A stretch of 64,000 bases of DNA, taken from assembly GCA_029261795.1 (NCBI GenBank), contig JAJDAP010000085.1, positions 22,412 to 86,411 of the forward strand. The letters run 5' to 3'. The position numbers were made by a program, and so were the translations under genes. Below, in pieces: positions 16,049-25,864 of the stretch. Numbering within the stretch: position 1 is the first letter of the stretch; each line of letters starts with the position of its first letter. Below the pieces are notes generated by a model that saw only the letters and a list, made by a program, of their open reading frames with translations, had not been told where the DNA came from and searched no databases. The DNA comes from Deltaproteobacteria bacterium. GTDB lineage: Bacteria; Myxococcota_A; UBA9160; UBA6930.

Positions 16049-16476
16049 TCCTGCTCCTTCTCCAAGAACGCGCCGAGCACGCCATTCACGAAGCGGGGCG
16101 AGCCGTCATCCCCGAAGCGTCGGGCCAGCTCGACGGCTTCATCGATGGCGACTTCGGCCGGCGTACCGGAAAAGCCAAGCTCCCAGGCCGCGATCCGCAA
16201 GACATTCCGGTCGACGGCAGCCATGCGCGCCAGACGCCAGTTGCGTGCACACGCCTCCAATCGAAGGTCCAGGGTGACCTGCTCGGCCACGACACCGGCC
16301 ACCAACTCGTCGGCGAATTCGCGCGCACCAGGGGTGAACTCGAAGTGCTCGGCGACGTTGGCGAGCGACGCTGCAGCGAGCGCGAGATCCGCGCGCGGAC
16401 CGACGTCGACGGCATACAGCGCTTGCAGCGCCGCTTGCCGGGAGCTTCGCCGCGAGGCACTCGGGGGCCGACTCAT
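16045..16476 (-). CDS. nusB: Transcription antitermination factor NusB
   Basis: A 143-residue NusB. The start is the ATG of MSRPPSASRRSSRQAALQALYAVD, overlapping the ribH stop; the track extends it upstream in the ribH shadow. The hallmarks RQAALQALYA, DRNVLRIAAWEL, EVAIDEAVELARRFG and FVNGVLGAF are present. NusB binds boxA RNA with NusE for rRNA antitermination. ribH-nusB is a classic gene pair. Confidence 0.95.
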   Translation of the reverse strand: MSRPPSASRRSSRQAALQALYAVDVGPRADLALAAASLANVAEHFEFTPGAREFADELVAGVVAEQVTLDLRLEACARNWRLARMAAVDRNVLRIAAWELGFSGTPAEVAIDEAVELARRFGDDGSPRFVNGVLGAFLEKEQE

Positions 16477-16967
16477 CCGGGAGCCCCGTCGTCGAGCGAA
16501 CCGGCCGCCACGTTGGTCAGCAGGTTGGCCAACTCGATTGCCGCAAGGGCCGCGTCCGAGCCGTTGTTGCCTCGCTCGCCGCCGGCCCGACTGAGCGCCT
16601 GGTCGATGTCGTCGGTCGTCAGGACGCCAAAGGCCACCGGGCAACCGGTGTCGCGCATGACTTCGCGCACGCCATCGGTGACACCGATGCAGACGTAGTC
16701 GAAGTGCGGCGTGCCGCCACGAATCACCGAACCGAGGGTGATCAATGCGTCATACCGTCCGCTCTCGGCCAGCTTCCTGGCCGCCAGTGGAATCTCGAAC
16801 GCGCCCGGGACCCAGGCCACGTGGATCTGGTCCGGGTCCGCGCCACGTTCCACAAGCGTCTCCGTCGCGCCGCGCAGCAGACGCACCGAGATCGGATGGT
16901 TGAAGCGAGCGACCACGATCGCCACGCGCAAACCCTCGGCGCTCCGATTCACCGGAATCGTCCTCAC
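16473..16967 (-). CDS. ribH: 6,7-dimethyl-8-ribityllumazine synthase RibH
   Basis: A 164-residue lumazine synthase that condenses the ribityl-aminouracil and dihydroxybutanone phosphate in riboflavin synthesis. The motifs VARFNHPIS, VPGAFEIP and GSVIRGGTPHFDYVC (catalytic His) are clear. There is a C-terminal tail of about 10 residues beyond the usual end. It overlaps ribD and nusB by 4 bp. ribE and ribBA, usually found between ribD and ribH, are absent from this operon and must lie elsewhere. Confidence 0.95.
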   Translation of the reverse strand: MRTIPVNRSAEGLRVAIVVARFNHPISVRLLRGATETLVERGADPDQIHVAWVPGAFEIPLAARKLAESGRYDALITLGSVIRGGTPHFDYVCIGVTDGVREVMRDTGCPVAFGVLTTDDIDQALSRAGGERGNNGSDAALAAIELANLLTNVAAGSLDDGAPG

Positions 16968-18115
16968 CGCCGCCTCCCCTTCGGATCCGGGGAAGTCCCG
17001 ATCCGCGCATGAACGTACAGGTCAGGCCCGCATCGGCGCACCTCCCGCACATCGAGACGTACCCGATCCACCAGCCGAGAGAGCCCTAGCTCGCCGATGG
17101 CCGGGCGCGCGTCGGCACCGAGCAGGCTCGGGGCCGCGAACCAATGGAGTTCGTCCACCAGGCCTCGCTGCAAGAGGGCCGCAGCGAGGCCCCCGCCACC
17201 CTCCACCCAGATCGAGGTCAGACCCTCGGCGGCCAGCCGCTCGAGTGCGCGACCGAGATCGATATGCCCAGCGCGGGCGGGAACCTCGATCACGCGGGCG
17301 CCGGCCGATTCGCGCAGTGCGCGGCGGCGCTTCGAATGTCCACGTCGGGTAAGACATAACGTGCGGGCCGCCGCATCATCGCGGAACAGCGCAGCCCGGG
17401 GCGAGAGCGCGAGCGCTCCATCGATGACCACGCGCACGGGCCAGCGCAGCACCTGACCGTCGGCCCGGCGGATGCTCAGCGCCGGGTCGTCTGCCCGCGC
17501 GGTGCCGGAACCCACCACGACGGCGTCGTGACGATCGCGCAGCCGATGCACACGCGCGCGCGACTCCGGACTGGTGATCCAGCGCGATTCGCCGCTGGCC
17601 GTCGCGATCCGTCCATCCAGGGTGGCGGCGAGTTTCAGCGCTACCCAGGGACGCCCGCGGCGCATCGCGGAGAAGAAACCACGATGTTGGTCGGCACAGG
17701 CTTCTGCCAGCGTTCCGACCTCGACTTCGAGCCCGGCGCGCCGCAGCCGCCGGATGCCTCGGCCGGACACGTGCGGATTTGGATCCCGTTGTCCGATGAA
17801 GACCCGGCGAATGCCGGCTGCGATCACGGCATCCGCGCACGGTCCAGTGCGACCCTGATGGGAACAGGGCTCGAGCGTGACGGCAAGACTCGCGCCGCGC
17901 AGGCTCTTCTCTCCGTGGCGCTGACTCGCTCGTCGCATCGCCAGGATTTCCGCGTGGGGGCCGCCGGCCGGACTCGAATGGGCCCCGCCCAGAAAGCGAT
18001 CGCCGCGAAACAACACCGCGCCCACCGACGGATTCGGGAACGTGCGGCCATCTCCCTTGCACGCCATCGAGAGCGCGCGTTCCATCGCGCGTTCAGCCGT
18101 CACCCGGGCCGCCAC
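16964..18115 (-). CDS. ribD: Bifunctional riboflavin deaminase/reductase RibD
   Basis: This 383-residue protein carries the diaminohydroxyphosphoribosylaminopyrimidine deaminase domain (zinc ligands in HAEILAM and PCSHQGRTGPC) and the C-terminal RibD reductase domain (VALKLAATLDGRIATASGESRWI...; IWVEGGGGLAAALLQRGLVDELHWF). It catalyses steps two and three of riboflavin synthesis. It starts 3 bp after nrdR. No FMN riboswitch is visible upstream, which fits its position inside a long operon. Confidence 0.95.
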   Translation of the reverse strand: MAARVTAERAMERALSMACKGDGRTFPNPSVGAVLFRGDRFLGGAHSSPAGGPHAEILAMRRASQRHGEKSLRGASLAVTLEPCSHQGRTGPCADAVIAAGIRRVFIGQRDPNPHVSGRGIRRLRRAGLEVEVGTLAEACADQHRGFFSAMRRGRPWVALKLAATLDGRIATASGESRWITSPESRARVHRLRDRHDAVVVGSGTARADDPALSIRRADGQVLRWPVRVVIDGALALSPRAALFRDDAAARTLCLTRRGHSKRRRALRESAGARVIEVPARAGHIDLGRALERLAAEGLTSIWVEGGGGLAAALLQRGLVDELHWFAAPSLLGADARPAIGELGLSRLVDRVRLDVREVRRCGPDLYVHARIGTSPDPKGRRR

Positions 18116-18118
18116 GAG

Positions 18119-18586
18119 TCAGCTCCCGGAATCGTCGTCCGCAACCAGGGTTGCGAAGAATGCGTCGTAGTCGGCTGCACTGGTGAAGTCGCGGAAGACC
18201 GATGCGAAGCGCGCGGCCGCAAGCGGGTCGAGGGCGATCAACTCCTCGAGCATCAAATCTCCGATCAGGTCACTCTCGACCTCGGCCTCGCCACCCTCAC
18301 CGAGTCGGCGCTCGACGCGATCTACCAGGCGCTGGATGGCATTCTCCGAGATCGGCCGCTTCACACAGGCCTTTTGGATCGAGTGTTCGAGCTTGGCTCG
18401 GTCGAACTCTTCGCGGCGCTCGTCGCGCTTGATGATCTTGGGAACGAGTACGTCGACCCGCTCGCGGGTGGTGAAGCGCCGCCCACACTCGTCGCACTCG
18501 CGACGACGCCGGATCTCCTGCCCTTCTCGGCTGAGCCGCGAGTCGACGACGCGATTCGACGGGTCGTTGCAGAAGGGACAGTGCAT
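18119..18586 (-). CDS. nrdR: Transcriptional repressor NrdR
   Basis: A 155-residue NrdR. The start is the ATG of MHCPFCNDPSNRVVDSR; the track adds 19 residues upstream. It has the N-terminal zinc ribbon (CPFC...CDEC) and an ATP-cone domain (VPKIIKRDERREEFDRAKLEHSIQKAC). NrdR represses ribonucleotide reductase genes in response to ATP/dATP. glyA-nrdR-ribD is a well-known conserved order. Confidence 0.95.
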   Translation of the reverse strand: MHCPFCNDPSNRVVDSRLSREGQEIRRRRECDECGRRFTTRERVDVLVPKIIKRDERREEFDRAKLEHSIQKACVKRPISENAIQRLVDRVERRLGEGGEAEVESDLIGDLMLEELIALDPLAAARFASVFRDFTSAADYDAFFATLVADDDSGS

Positions 18587-18596
18587 CGGCGGCGGA

Positions 18597-20300
18597 CTAG
18601 CTCGCGCTCGGGGCCCGGTCCGGGTAGAGCGGGAAGTTCGCACAGAGTGCCAGAACCTCGGCGCGGACCGATTCCTTCAGCGCCTCGTCATCGGCGTTGG
18701 AAAGGACCTGGGCGATCCAGGCGCCGATCTGGCGCATCTCGTCCGGCCCCATCCCACGCGTCGTCATGGCCGGTGTGCCGATGCGGACGCCGGAGGTCAC
18801 GAAGGGCTTCCGGGTATCGAACGGCACCATGTTCTTGTTGGTCGTGATCCCGGCTTCCTCGAGTACCCGTTGGGCCTTCTTGCCGGAAACGTCACGATCG
18901 ATCAGCGAAAGCAGGAAGACGTGATTGTCGGTGCCGCCCGAGACGATCTTCAAACCATGCTCGGTGAGCGAGCCGGCGAGTGCCTGGGCGTTCTCGATGA
19001 TGCGCCCCGCGTAGACCTTGAACTCCGGCTGCAGCGCCTCCTTGAACGCGACCGCCTTCGCCGCGATCACGTGCATGAGCGGTCCGCCTTGCCCGCCCGG
19101 GAAGACCGCGCTGTCGATCTTCTTGGCGAAGGGTTCGTCGCACAGGATCATGCCGCCGCGCGGTCCGCGCAGTGTCTTGTGGGTGGTGGTTCCGATTACG
19201 TGGGCACGACCGACAGGCGTCGGGTGATGCCCCGCCACGACGAGACCGGCGATGTGCGCGATGTCGGCGAACAGGAGCGCGCCCACTTCGTCGGCGATCT
19301 CGCGGAAGCGGTCGAAATCGATGATGCGTGAGTAAGCGGTCGCGCCGCACTGGATCAACTTCGGCCGGTGCTCCAAGGCGAGCCGTCGCAACGCGTCGTA
19401 GTCGATGCGCTCTGTCTCGGAATCGACCCCGTAGGGCACGATGTCGTAGAGCTTGCCCGAGAAGTTCACCGGGCTGCCGTGGGTCAGGTGCCCGCCATGG
19501 TCGAGGTTCATCGCCAGCACGGTGTCGCCGGGTTCGATCACCGCCTGATAGATCGCCTGGTTGGCCTGGGAGCCGGAGTGCGGCTGCACGTTGACGTGAT
19601 CGCAGCCGAACAACTCCTTGGCGCGCGCGATCGCCAGATTCTCGGCCTCGTCGAGAATGTCGCAGCCGCCGTAGTAGCGGCGTCCGGGATAGCCCTCCGC
19701 GTACTTGTTGGTGGCGACCGATCCGACGGCTTCCAGGACCGCCTCGGAGACGAAGTTCTCCGATGCGATCAACTCGAGATTCTGCGCCTGACGCTGTGCT
19801 TCGCGCGCCAGGATGCCCGCGATCTCGGGATCCTCGGCGGCCAGATGTCCGGAATCGGTGCGCGTCAGCGAATCGATCTGTTGCACGCGGCCCACGTGGC
19901 GGCCGCCGGCGAAGGGCGTCTCGAGCCAGACCTTCACGATTTCCCAGGCCGTCTCCACATCGATGTGATCGCCGGCCAGGGCCAGCATGTTGGCGTCGTT
20001 GTGCTCGCGCGAGGCCTTCGCCATTTCGAGATCACGTACCAGCGCAGCCCGGACTCGCGGGAAGCGATTCGCCGTGTAACTAACACCAAGCCCGGACCCA
20101 CAGATCACGATACCGCGCGAGGCTTCGCCTTCCGAAACCGCGCGAGCCGCCGGCGCGGCGAACTCGGGATAGTTCACCGATTCGTCCCCGTGCGGGCCGA
20201 AATCCTTCACCTCGTAACCTGCGGCTTCTAGCCGCTCGCGCAGGGCCGCCTTCAACGGTGCTCCCCGGTGGTCACCGCCCAGGACGATCGGGTCCCCCAT
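18597..20300 (-). CDS. RpiB-GlyA fusion: ribose-5-phosphate isomerase B + serine hydroxymethyltransferase
   Basis: One uninterrupted 567-codon frame encodes two complete enzymes. Residues 1 to about 145 are RpiB ([12 protein letters not shown], catalytic C67 in [24 protein letters not shown]). From about residue 154 the chain is a full GlyA ([37 protein letters not shown] lysine in [13 protein letters not shown]). The linker is about ten residues ([12 protein letters not shown]) with no stop and no Met; in-frame GTG codons exist at the RpiB end but lack a good ribosome binding site. The start ATG shares one base with the fabF stop. It links pentose phosphate and one-carbon metabolism, which are usually separate adjacent genes. 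Confidence 0.88.
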   Translation of the reverse strand: MGDPIVLGGDHRGAPLKAALRERLEAAGYEVKDFGPHGDESVNYPEFAAPAARAVSEGEASRGIVICGSGLGVSYTANRFPRVRAALVRDLEMAKASREHNDANMLALAGDHIDVETAWEIVKVWLETPFAGGRHVGRVQQIDSLTRTDSGHLAAEDPEIAGILAREAQRQAQNLELIASENFVSEAVLEAVGSVATNKYAEGYPGRRYYGGCDILDEAENLAIARAKELFGCDHVNVQPHSGSQANQAIYQAVIEPGDTVLAMNLDHGGHLTHGSPVNFSGKLYDIVPYGVDSETERIDYDALRRLALEHRPKLIQCGATAYSRIIDFDRFREIADEVGALLFADIAHIAGLVVAGHHPTPVGRAHVIGTTTHKTLRGPRGGMILCDEPFAKKIDSAVFPGGQGGPLMHVIAAKAVAFKEALQPEFKVYAGRIIENAQALAGSLTEHGLKIVSGGTDNHVFLLSLIDRDVSGKKAQRVLEEAGITTNKNMVPFDTRKPFVTSGVRIGTPAMTTRGMGPDEMRQIGAWIAQVLSNADDEALKESVRAEVLALCANFPLYPDRAPSAS

Positions 20301-21544
20301 CACGACTCTCCTCGTTCGAATACAAGCGAAGCATTCACGCCCCCGAATCCGAACGAGTTGCTCATCGCCACCCGGGCCCGGGTGGGCCGGGCCTTGTTGG
20401 CGACGTGGTCGAGCGTGCATTCCGGATCGGGGGAATCCAGATTCAACGTCGGTGGAAGTGTACCCGTTGCGAGCGCCCTCACCGAGAGGATCGCCTCTGC
20501 GGCACCGGCGGCGCCGAGCAGATGGCCCGTCATGCCCTTGGTCGCCGAGACCGGCAACTGATCGACATGGGCGCCGAAGGTCGTGCGCACGGCCGCCGCC
20601 TCGACCGCGTCGCCGGCCGGCGTGCTGGTCGCGTGGGCGTTCACGTGGTCGACATCGGTGGGCGCCAGCTCGCAATCGGCCAGGGCCGCCTGCATGCTGC
20701 GGCGGGCGCCGCCGCCCTCGGGATCCGGGGCTGCCATGTGCGAGGCATCGCCGGCGGTGCCGTAGCCGCGTACGAACGCCAGGATCCGGGCCCCGCGGGC
20801 CCGCGCATGTTCTTCCCGCTCGAGCACCAGCACGGCCGCACCCTCGCCGAGCACGAAGCCATCACGATCGAGGTCGAAGGGACGACTCGCGCGTTCGGGC
20901 TCATCGTTGCGCTTGGAAAGCGCCTGCATCTTGGTGAAGCCGGCAATCACCAACGGCAGAATCGCAGACTCGGACCCACCAGCCAGCATGATATCGGCGG
21001 CACCGAACTGAATCGCTCGGAGCGACTCGCCAATCGCCTGGGCGCTCGCCGCGCACGCCGTGACGTGGCACAGGTTCGGCCCCCGAAGCCCGTGGTGGAT
21101 CCCGACGATTCCGGAAGGCATGTTCGCGAGCGACATCGGAATCGTGAACGGGGACACGCGCCCCGGTCCCTTCTCGAGATAGATCCGGTGCTGCTCGAGC
21201 AGGTTCCCGACCCCGCCGATCCCGGAGGCCACGGCCACCCCGGCACGATCTCCATCGAACGAATCGGGCGCGGAGAAACCGGCATCGGCCATCGCTTCGT
21301 GGGCCGCTCCGAGCGCGAGCACCACCGAGCGATCCATGCGCCGAAGCTCCTTCGGCGAAACCTCTCCGACGTCGACTTCCGCGGGTGCGGGCGCACAGAT
21401 CCGGATCGCCAGGCGCTCGTCCATGTCTTCCGGCAGCGGGACGACACCGCTCTTGCCCGCGGCCGCAGCCTGCCAGGTACTCTCGACGTCGCTTCCCAGC
21501 GGCGTCACACAGCCCATCCCGGTGATGACGACGCTGGTTTTCAT
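20300..21544 (-). CDS. fabF: Beta-ketoacyl-ACP synthase II FabF
   Basis: A 414-residue condensing enzyme of fatty acid elongation. The catalytic triad is visible: Cys in [14 protein letters not shown], His in [11 protein letters not shown], and His in [15 protein letters not shown]. The N-terminus [13 protein letters not shown] is standard for KAS II. It follows acpP by 1 bp, the usual acpP-fabF order. fabG and fabH are not in this operon. Confidence 0.96.
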   Translation of the reverse strand: MKTSVVITGMGCVTPLGSDVESTWQAAAAGKSGVVPLPEDMDERLAIRICAPAPAEVDVGEVSPKELRRMDRSVVLALGAAHEAMADAGFSAPDSFDGDRAGVAVASGIGGVGNLLEQHRIYLEKGPGRVSPFTIPMSLANMPSGIVGIHHGLRGPNLCHVTACAASAQAIGESLRAIQFGAADIMLAGGSESAILPLVIAGFTKMQALSKRNDEPERASRPFDLDRDGFVLGEGAAVLVLEREEHARARGARILAFVRGYGTAGDASHMAAPDPEGGGARRSMQAALADCELAPTDVDHVNAHATSTPAGDAVEAAAVRTTFGAHVDQLPVSATKGMTGHLLGAAGAAEAILSVRALATGTLPPTLNLDSPDPECTLDHVANKARPTRARVAMSNSFGFGGVNASLVFERGES

Positions 21545-21545
21545 C

Positions 21546-21785
21546 TCAGGACGCCTCGAGCTTGCCCTTGAGATACTGGATGGCAGATCCGATCGTCTGG
21601 ATCTTCTCGGCGTCTTCGTCGGGAATCTCCACGTCGAAGGATTCCTCCATCGCCATCACCAACTCGACGATGTCGAGCGAGTCGGCGCCCAGGTCGTCGA
21701 TGAACGACGCCTCGACCACCACCTCGTCGGCGCTCACGCCGAGCTGTTCGATTACGATCTCGCGGACGCGATCTTCCAGTGCCAT
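21546..21785 (-). CDS. acpP: Acyl carrier protein
   Basis: A 79-residue ACP with the 4'-phosphopantetheine attachment serine S36 in the motif [16 protein letters not shown]. It is acidic and four-helical as expected, and carries growing acyl chains for FabD and FabF, which flank it. Spacing is 11 bp from fabD and 1 bp from fabF. Confidence 0.97.
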   Translation of the reverse strand: MALEDRVREIVIEQLGVSADEVVVEASFIDDLGADSLDIVELVMAMEESFDVEIPDEDAEKIQTIGSAIQYLKGKLEAS

Positions 21786-21796
21786 CGGTTCCCTCT

Positions 21797-22744
21797 CTAC
21801 TGCGCATCCGAGGCAAGCACTTCGGCTACCTCGGCGATTTCTGACAAGTTGCTCGCGGAACTCCGCGAAAGGCCTCGATCTATCCGGGCCACGAGCCCTG
21901 AGAGCACCCGGCCGGGGCCGAGTTCGAGTACGTGCGTCACGCCGAGCGAGGCAAGTCTTGCAACACTCTCATTGAAGCGCACCGGCGCCGTGACCTGTTG
22001 TTCGAGCAAGGCCGGAATACGCTCGGCTTCGTCGTTCGGCTCCGCCTCGACGTTGGTGACGATCGGCACCGTCGGCTTCGAGAAGCTCAGCTGGGCCATC
22101 TCGGAGGCGAGCTTGTCGGCCGCTGGCTGCATCAGGGCGCAGTGAAATGGCGCCGAGACGGGCAATGCCACGGCCTTCTTGGCTCCGGCCTGCTTGGCGA
22201 GCGCGATCGCACGCTCGACGGCGGCAACGGCGCCCGCGATCACGGTCTGGGCCGGCGAGTTGTAGTTGGCGGGCGAAACCACCTGGCCGATCTCGGCTGC
22301 GGCGGCACGACAGGCATCGCGAATGATCTCGGGCGTCGCACCCAGAATCGCCGCCATGGCGCCCTCGCCCTCGGGCACCGCCTCCTGCATGAATCGTCCG
22401 CGCGCGTTGACCAATGCGGCGGCGCTGTCGGAGGCGATGGCGCCAGCGGCGACCAGGGCCGAATACTCACCGAGGCTGTGCCCGGCGACATAGGCCGGCC
22501 GAATCGAGAGCCGCTCCTCGAGGGCGCGCAAAGCTGCGATGCTCGTGGTCAAGATTGCGGGCTGCTGCTTCTCGGTGAGACGCAGCTCGTCTTCCGGACC
22601 TTCGAAGCACAACTTCGAAAGGGAAAACCCGAGCGCCGCGTCGGCCGCATCGAAGACGGCGCGGGCTGCAGACGAGCCATCGTACAGGTCGCGCCCCATG
22701 CCGACCTCCTGGGAACCCTGGCCCGGGAAGAGGAGCGCGAGCAA
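21797..22744 (-). CDS. fabD: Malonyl-CoA:ACP transacylase FabD
   Basis: A 315-residue acyltransferase. I choose the TTG that encodes the start of [12 protein letters not shown], because GAGG lies 7 nt upstream and it begins 2 bp after the rpmF stop; the track start lies in the rpmF shadow. Catalytic Ser is in [14 protein letters not shown], the Arg in [12 protein letters not shown] and the His in SAPFHCALM. It loads malonate onto ACP. plsX and fabH, which usually sit between rpmF and fabD, are missing. Confidence 0.94.
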   Translation of the reverse strand: MLALLFPGQGSQEVGMGRDLYDGSSAARAVFDAADAALGFSLSKLCFEGPEDELRLTEKQQPAILTTSIAALRALEERLSIRPAYVAGHSLGEYSALVAAGAIASDSAAALVNARGRFMQEAVPEGEGAMAAILGATPEIIRDACRAAAAEIGQVVSPANYNSPAQTVIAGAVAAVERAIALAKQAGAKKAVALPVSAPFHCALMQPAADKLASEMAQLSFSKPTVPIVTNVEAEPNDEAERIPALLEQQVTAPVRFNESVARLASLGVTHVLELGPGRVLSGLVARIDRGLSRSSASNLSEIAEVAEVLASDAQ

Positions 22745-22746
22745 CG

Positions 22747-22929
22747 CTAGTCCTCGTCGGTCTGGAGGACGGTGCGCCCGCGGTAGGTTCCACAATTCGA
22801 ACAGATCCGGTGCGGCGCCTTCGGCTCACTGCACTGCGGGCAGCTCGACTGGCTCGGTCTCGAAAGCGCGTCGTGGCTCCGCCGCTTGTTCTTTCGTGCC
22901 TTCGACGTCCTTCGCTTGGGGACGATCAT
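22747..22929 (-). CDS. rpmF: Ribosomal protein bL32
   Basis: A 60-residue bL32 with the N-terminal basic stretch VPKRRTSKARKNKRRSHDAL and a zinc-binding C+ form (CPQC...CSNC). It overlaps the yceD gene by 4 bp, and yceD-rpmF is a nearly universal pair. Being the zinc-dependent form, it implies normal zinc supply; no zinc-free paralogue is visible here. Confidence 0.96.
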   Translation of the reverse strand: MIVPKRRTSKARKNKRRSHDALSRPSQSSCPQCSEPKAPHRICSNCGTYRGRTVLQTDED

Positions 22930-23513
22930 CGGGATTCTCCTTCAGGTTCTCCGCGCTTGGTGCGGAGCTTCTCCAATGCTGCGAAGGGCGACCGGGGCCG
23001 CTCCTCGGAACAATCGCAACTCTCTTGATTCTGATCGACCCCGCAGCGTGGACACAATCCGCGGCACTCCTCGCGACACACCGGTTGAACTGGGAGCGCC
23101 AGGACCACGATCTCGGACACGTACCGATCGAGGTTGATCTCGGGTCCGCGAAACCAGCCGGTCTCGAGTTCGTCGCTCAAACATAGGCCGTCGGCCTCGA
23201 GGGCGGCGGCCCCTTCGGGATCGGCCGGAATCCGGTCACCCGCGGGTTCGAGAACGAGCCGGAATTGCTCGCGAATCGGCGCACAATAGCGAGCCAGGCA
23301 CCGGCTGCACGTCAGTTCGGATTCTGCGGCCACGGAGCCGTCGAGATAGAGGTTCGAGGCGAGGGCCCTGGCCGCAATCGAGACCTCGATATCGCCGAGA
23401 CCAGGCTCTCCCGGAACCTGGTTCAGCGCCAGGTGCGTTGCCTGCCAGGCTCGATCACCGACGAAGGTTTGCTCGGAAACATCCTCGGTTACGCGATCGA
23501 CCAGCCACTTCAC
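22926..23513 (-). CDS. yceD: YceD/DUF177 family protein
   Basis: A 195-residue DUF177 protein, a family linked to 23S rRNA accumulation and always near rpmF. The central Cys pair (TCSRC) and the C-terminal motif CREECRGLCPRCGVDQNQESCDC are typical. It is the first protein gene of the long housekeeping operon and starts 60 bp downstream of tRNA-Gln. No clear promoter was recognised in that 60-bp gap, so read-through from the tRNA is possible. Confidence 0.92.
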   Translation of the reverse strand: MKWLVDRVTEDVSEQTFVGDRAWQATHLALNQVPGEPGLGDIEVSIAARALASNLYLDGSVAAESELTCSRCLARYCAPIREQFRLVLEPAGDRIPADPEGAAALEADGLCLSDELETGWFRGPEINLDRYVSEIVVLALPVQPVCREECRGLCPRCGVDQNQESCDCSEERPRSPFAALEKLRTKRGEPEGESR

Positions 23514-23573
23514 GAGGAAATACCTGCAAAATCAGGGGTTTGGGCTCTTCCGAAGCAGCCTGAAGGGCGTCCG

Positions 23574-23647
23574 TGGATCCCCGGGGAGGATTCGAACCTC
23601 CACGAACAGATTCAGAGTCTGTGGTCCTACCATTAGACGACCGGGGA
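23574..23647 (-). tRNA. tRNA-Gln (anticodon CTG)
   Basis: Read on the minus strand, the acceptor TCCCCGG pairs with CCGGGGA, the D-arm is GTCTAATGGTAGGAC, and the anticodon stem ACAGA/TCTGT encloses loop CTCTGAA with anticodon CTG. The T-arm is GGAGG-TTCGAAT-CCTCC and CCA is encoded. The discriminator reads T, whereas I would expect G in most bacterial tRNA-Gln; this is worth checking. Confidence 0.95.
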
Positions 23648-23722
23648 ACGGCGGGCGAGGAAGGTAGAGGACCCCGGTGGGTTCTCAAGCCATATCGACC
23701 CAGTTCGGGCCAGGGCCCCCGA

Positions 23723-25864
23723 TCAGGGGCCAGCGGCGTCCGATGCATGTGCCGGGGGCGGAGCCAGGGCCCGCGTCCGCTCGGCATGCAGACGCGCCTG
23801 GAACCGTGTCGCGAGCGGATGCCCGGGGTGTCCCGCGAGTACTTCCTGGAGCAGTTGCGCCGCCTCTACCGTCTCGCCTCGAACCGCGTGGGCGACGGCC
23901 AAGAACGAGACGAGGTCCGGATCGCGCCCCGATTCGCCCGCGCGCTCCCGCGCCGCATCGCTCCTGGCGCGCTCCCCGCTGCGAGCCCAATGGATCGCCA
24001 GACGCATCTGTAGGCGCGCAGCCTCCGGATGGCGTTCGGCGCCTTGCTGATACACGATGCTGGCCGCTTCGTATTGCCCACACCGCTCCCACGCGTTGCC
24101 GATCGATTCGTAGCGCTCCGACCCGTCGGCCCCCTTTTCGAGGGCGATCCTGGCGTCCTCGCGGGCCTCCTCGACCTCACCGCGGAGGCAACGCCAAACG
24201 CTTCCGGCTCTGGCATCCGGATCGTCGGGGGCGATCTCGACGCCTCGGCGATAGCTCGCGATCGCGGCATCCAGCGCACCCGTCGCAAGCTGCAGATCTC
24301 CGAGCTGCACCCAGTAGCCGACCCACTCGGGCACCGCTTTCGCCGCACGTTCCGCGTAGGGGAGCGCCTTGGCCGGCTCGCCTTTCGCGGCCCACACCCG
24401 CGCCAGCATATCGAGCAGCAGCGGGCTATCGGGTAGCTCCAGCAGCCCCCTCTCAGCGAGGGCGAGGGATTCATCCAGCCGCCCTGCAAAGTAGTGCCCA
24501 TTCACGGCGTACTGGAGCTCGGCCAGACGGTGCACGTCCTTCGGGTCCGCGCCGGTCGCGGCCGCGGCAGCCACCGGGACGACATAACCAAGGGATTCGA
24601 TCCGAGCGCGTGTCGCAGCGTCGAGACGAGCCGTCGATGTCGCCTCGGCCGATGCCAAGGTCTGCTCGATGCGCGCGTTGGCCTCGGCCACCCGCTCATC
24701 GATACGTGCAGAAGACGCCGTGTCCGCCAACCGGTTGTTTCGCTGGCCGGGGTCCGGGCCAACCTCGTAGTACTCGGCCTGCGGCGCGCGGATGAAGCTC
24801 GCCTCATCGGTGCGGACCGCGAACAACGGGCTCCAACCATGATCGAGCTGTGAGGCCATTCCCTCGGCGTACGCCCAGTGCTCGCCCATCTGCGACGGCG
24901 TTGCCCAATCCGTCGAGAGATCCCGACCATCCAGGGAATCCGCCTGCTGCAAGCCTGCCAACGCCTCCAGCGTCGGTGCCACGCTGGCGAGGCTGGCCAC
25001 TTCCGTGCGCCTGATTCCGGCGGGCACACCGGGGCCCGCGAAGATCAACGGCACCTTCAGAACCGTGTCATAGACGAAGTAGCTATGCGTGGTCTCCGCG
25101 TGCTCGCCGAGGCCCTCGCCGTGGTCGGATGTCACCGCGACCACGGTCTCGTCCAATGCGCCGCGGTCCTCGAGGAACGCGATCAGTCGGCCCAGCTCGT
25201 GATCGACGTAGGCGATCTCGCCGTCGTAGGGATGATCCGGGAAGCGGCTTCGGTAGGGCTCCGGCGGTGCGTAGGCCGCGTGGGGATCGTAGTAGTGCAC
25301 CCAGAGCATGAACGGGCGGTCGCCGTTCTCCTCGAGCCAGGCCATCGCCCGATCGGAAACTTCCGACGCCTCTCGCTCGGGGAAGCCGATCGCGCTTGCC
25401 CGCTTGGATTCGTCACCGAAGCGCTCGTCGAAGTGGTCGAAACCCTGCGCCACCCCGAAACCCGAGCCGAGCACACTCGCTCCGACGATGGCCGCACTCG
25501 ACCACCCCCGGGCCTGGAAGCGCTCGGCCATGGTCGTGACCGATTCGTCGATCCGGTGGATGCCGTTGTGGCGCGCGCCGTGAGCGGGCGGATACAGCCC
25601 TGTCAGGATCGTCGCGTGGGAGGGAAGCGTCAGGGGTGCCGCAGCGATCGCGGTCTCGAAGCTGACCCCGCGCCGCGCCAGACGATCGAGGGTGGGCGTC
25701 TGCGCGGCATCGTTCCCGTAGGCACCGACGTGATCCGCCCGAAGGGTGTCGATCGTGACCAGCAGGACGTTAGGCCCGGTCGGAACCGGATCCGCTGCCT
25801 GGCAACCAGCGGCACCGAGGCTGAGGACGAGCGCCGCGTGGATCACGAATCGCGCGTGTTTCAA
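23723..25864 (-). CDS. Sulfatase-fold/TPR lipoprotein, copy 2 of a tandem pair
   Basis: A 713-residue lipoprotein (signal ending LGAAGC) with an alkaline-phosphatase/sulfatase domain at about 30-400 (NVLLVTIDTLRADHVGAYG; DHGEGLGEH) and a C-terminal region of about six TPR units. The nucleophile motif reads TLPSHATILTG: Thr replaces the Cys/Ser that is turned into formylglycine in true sulfatases, and His replaces the motif Arg. This points to a phosphohydrolase or phosphoethanolamine-type transferase rather than a sulfatase. It overlaps its paralogue by 4 bp. Probable site: periplasm or outer-membrane inner face. Substrate unknown. Confidence 0.83.
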   Translation of the reverse strand: MKHARFVIHAALVLSLGAAGCQAADPVPTGPNVLLVTIDTLRADHVGAYGNDAAQTPTLDRLARRGVSFETAIAAAPLTLPSHATILTGLYPPAHGARHNGIHRIDESVTTMAERFQARGWSSAAIVGASVLGSGFGVAQGFDHFDERFGDESKRASAIGFPEREASEVSDRAMAWLEENGDRPFMLWVHYYDPHAAYAPPEPYRSRFPDHPYDGEIAYVDHELGRLIAFLEDRGALDETVVAVTSDHGEGLGEHAETTHSYFVYDTVLKVPLIFAGPGVPAGIRRTEVASLASVAPTLEALAGLQQADSLDGRDLSTDWATPSQMGEHWAYAEGMASQLDHGWSPLFAVRTDEASFIRAPQAEYYEVGPDPGQRNNRLADTASSARIDERVAEANARIEQTLASAEATSTARLDAATRARIESLGYVVPVAAAAATGADPKDVHRLAELQYAVNGHYFAGRLDESLALAERGLLELPDSPLLLDMLARVWAAKGEPAKALPYAERAAKAVPEWVGYWVQLGDLQLATGALDAAIASYRRGVEIAPDDPDARAGSVWRCLRGEVEEAREDARIALEKGADGSERYESIGNAWERCGQYEAASIVYQQGAERHPEAARLQMRLAIHWARSGERARSDAARERAGESGRDPDLVSFLAVAHAVRGETVEAAQLLQEVLAGHPGHPLATRFQARLHAERTRALAPPPAHASDAAGP

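Noticed and set aside
18116-18118. FMN riboswitch before ribD
   Set aside because: ribD starts 3 bp after nrdR, leaving no room for an RFN element.
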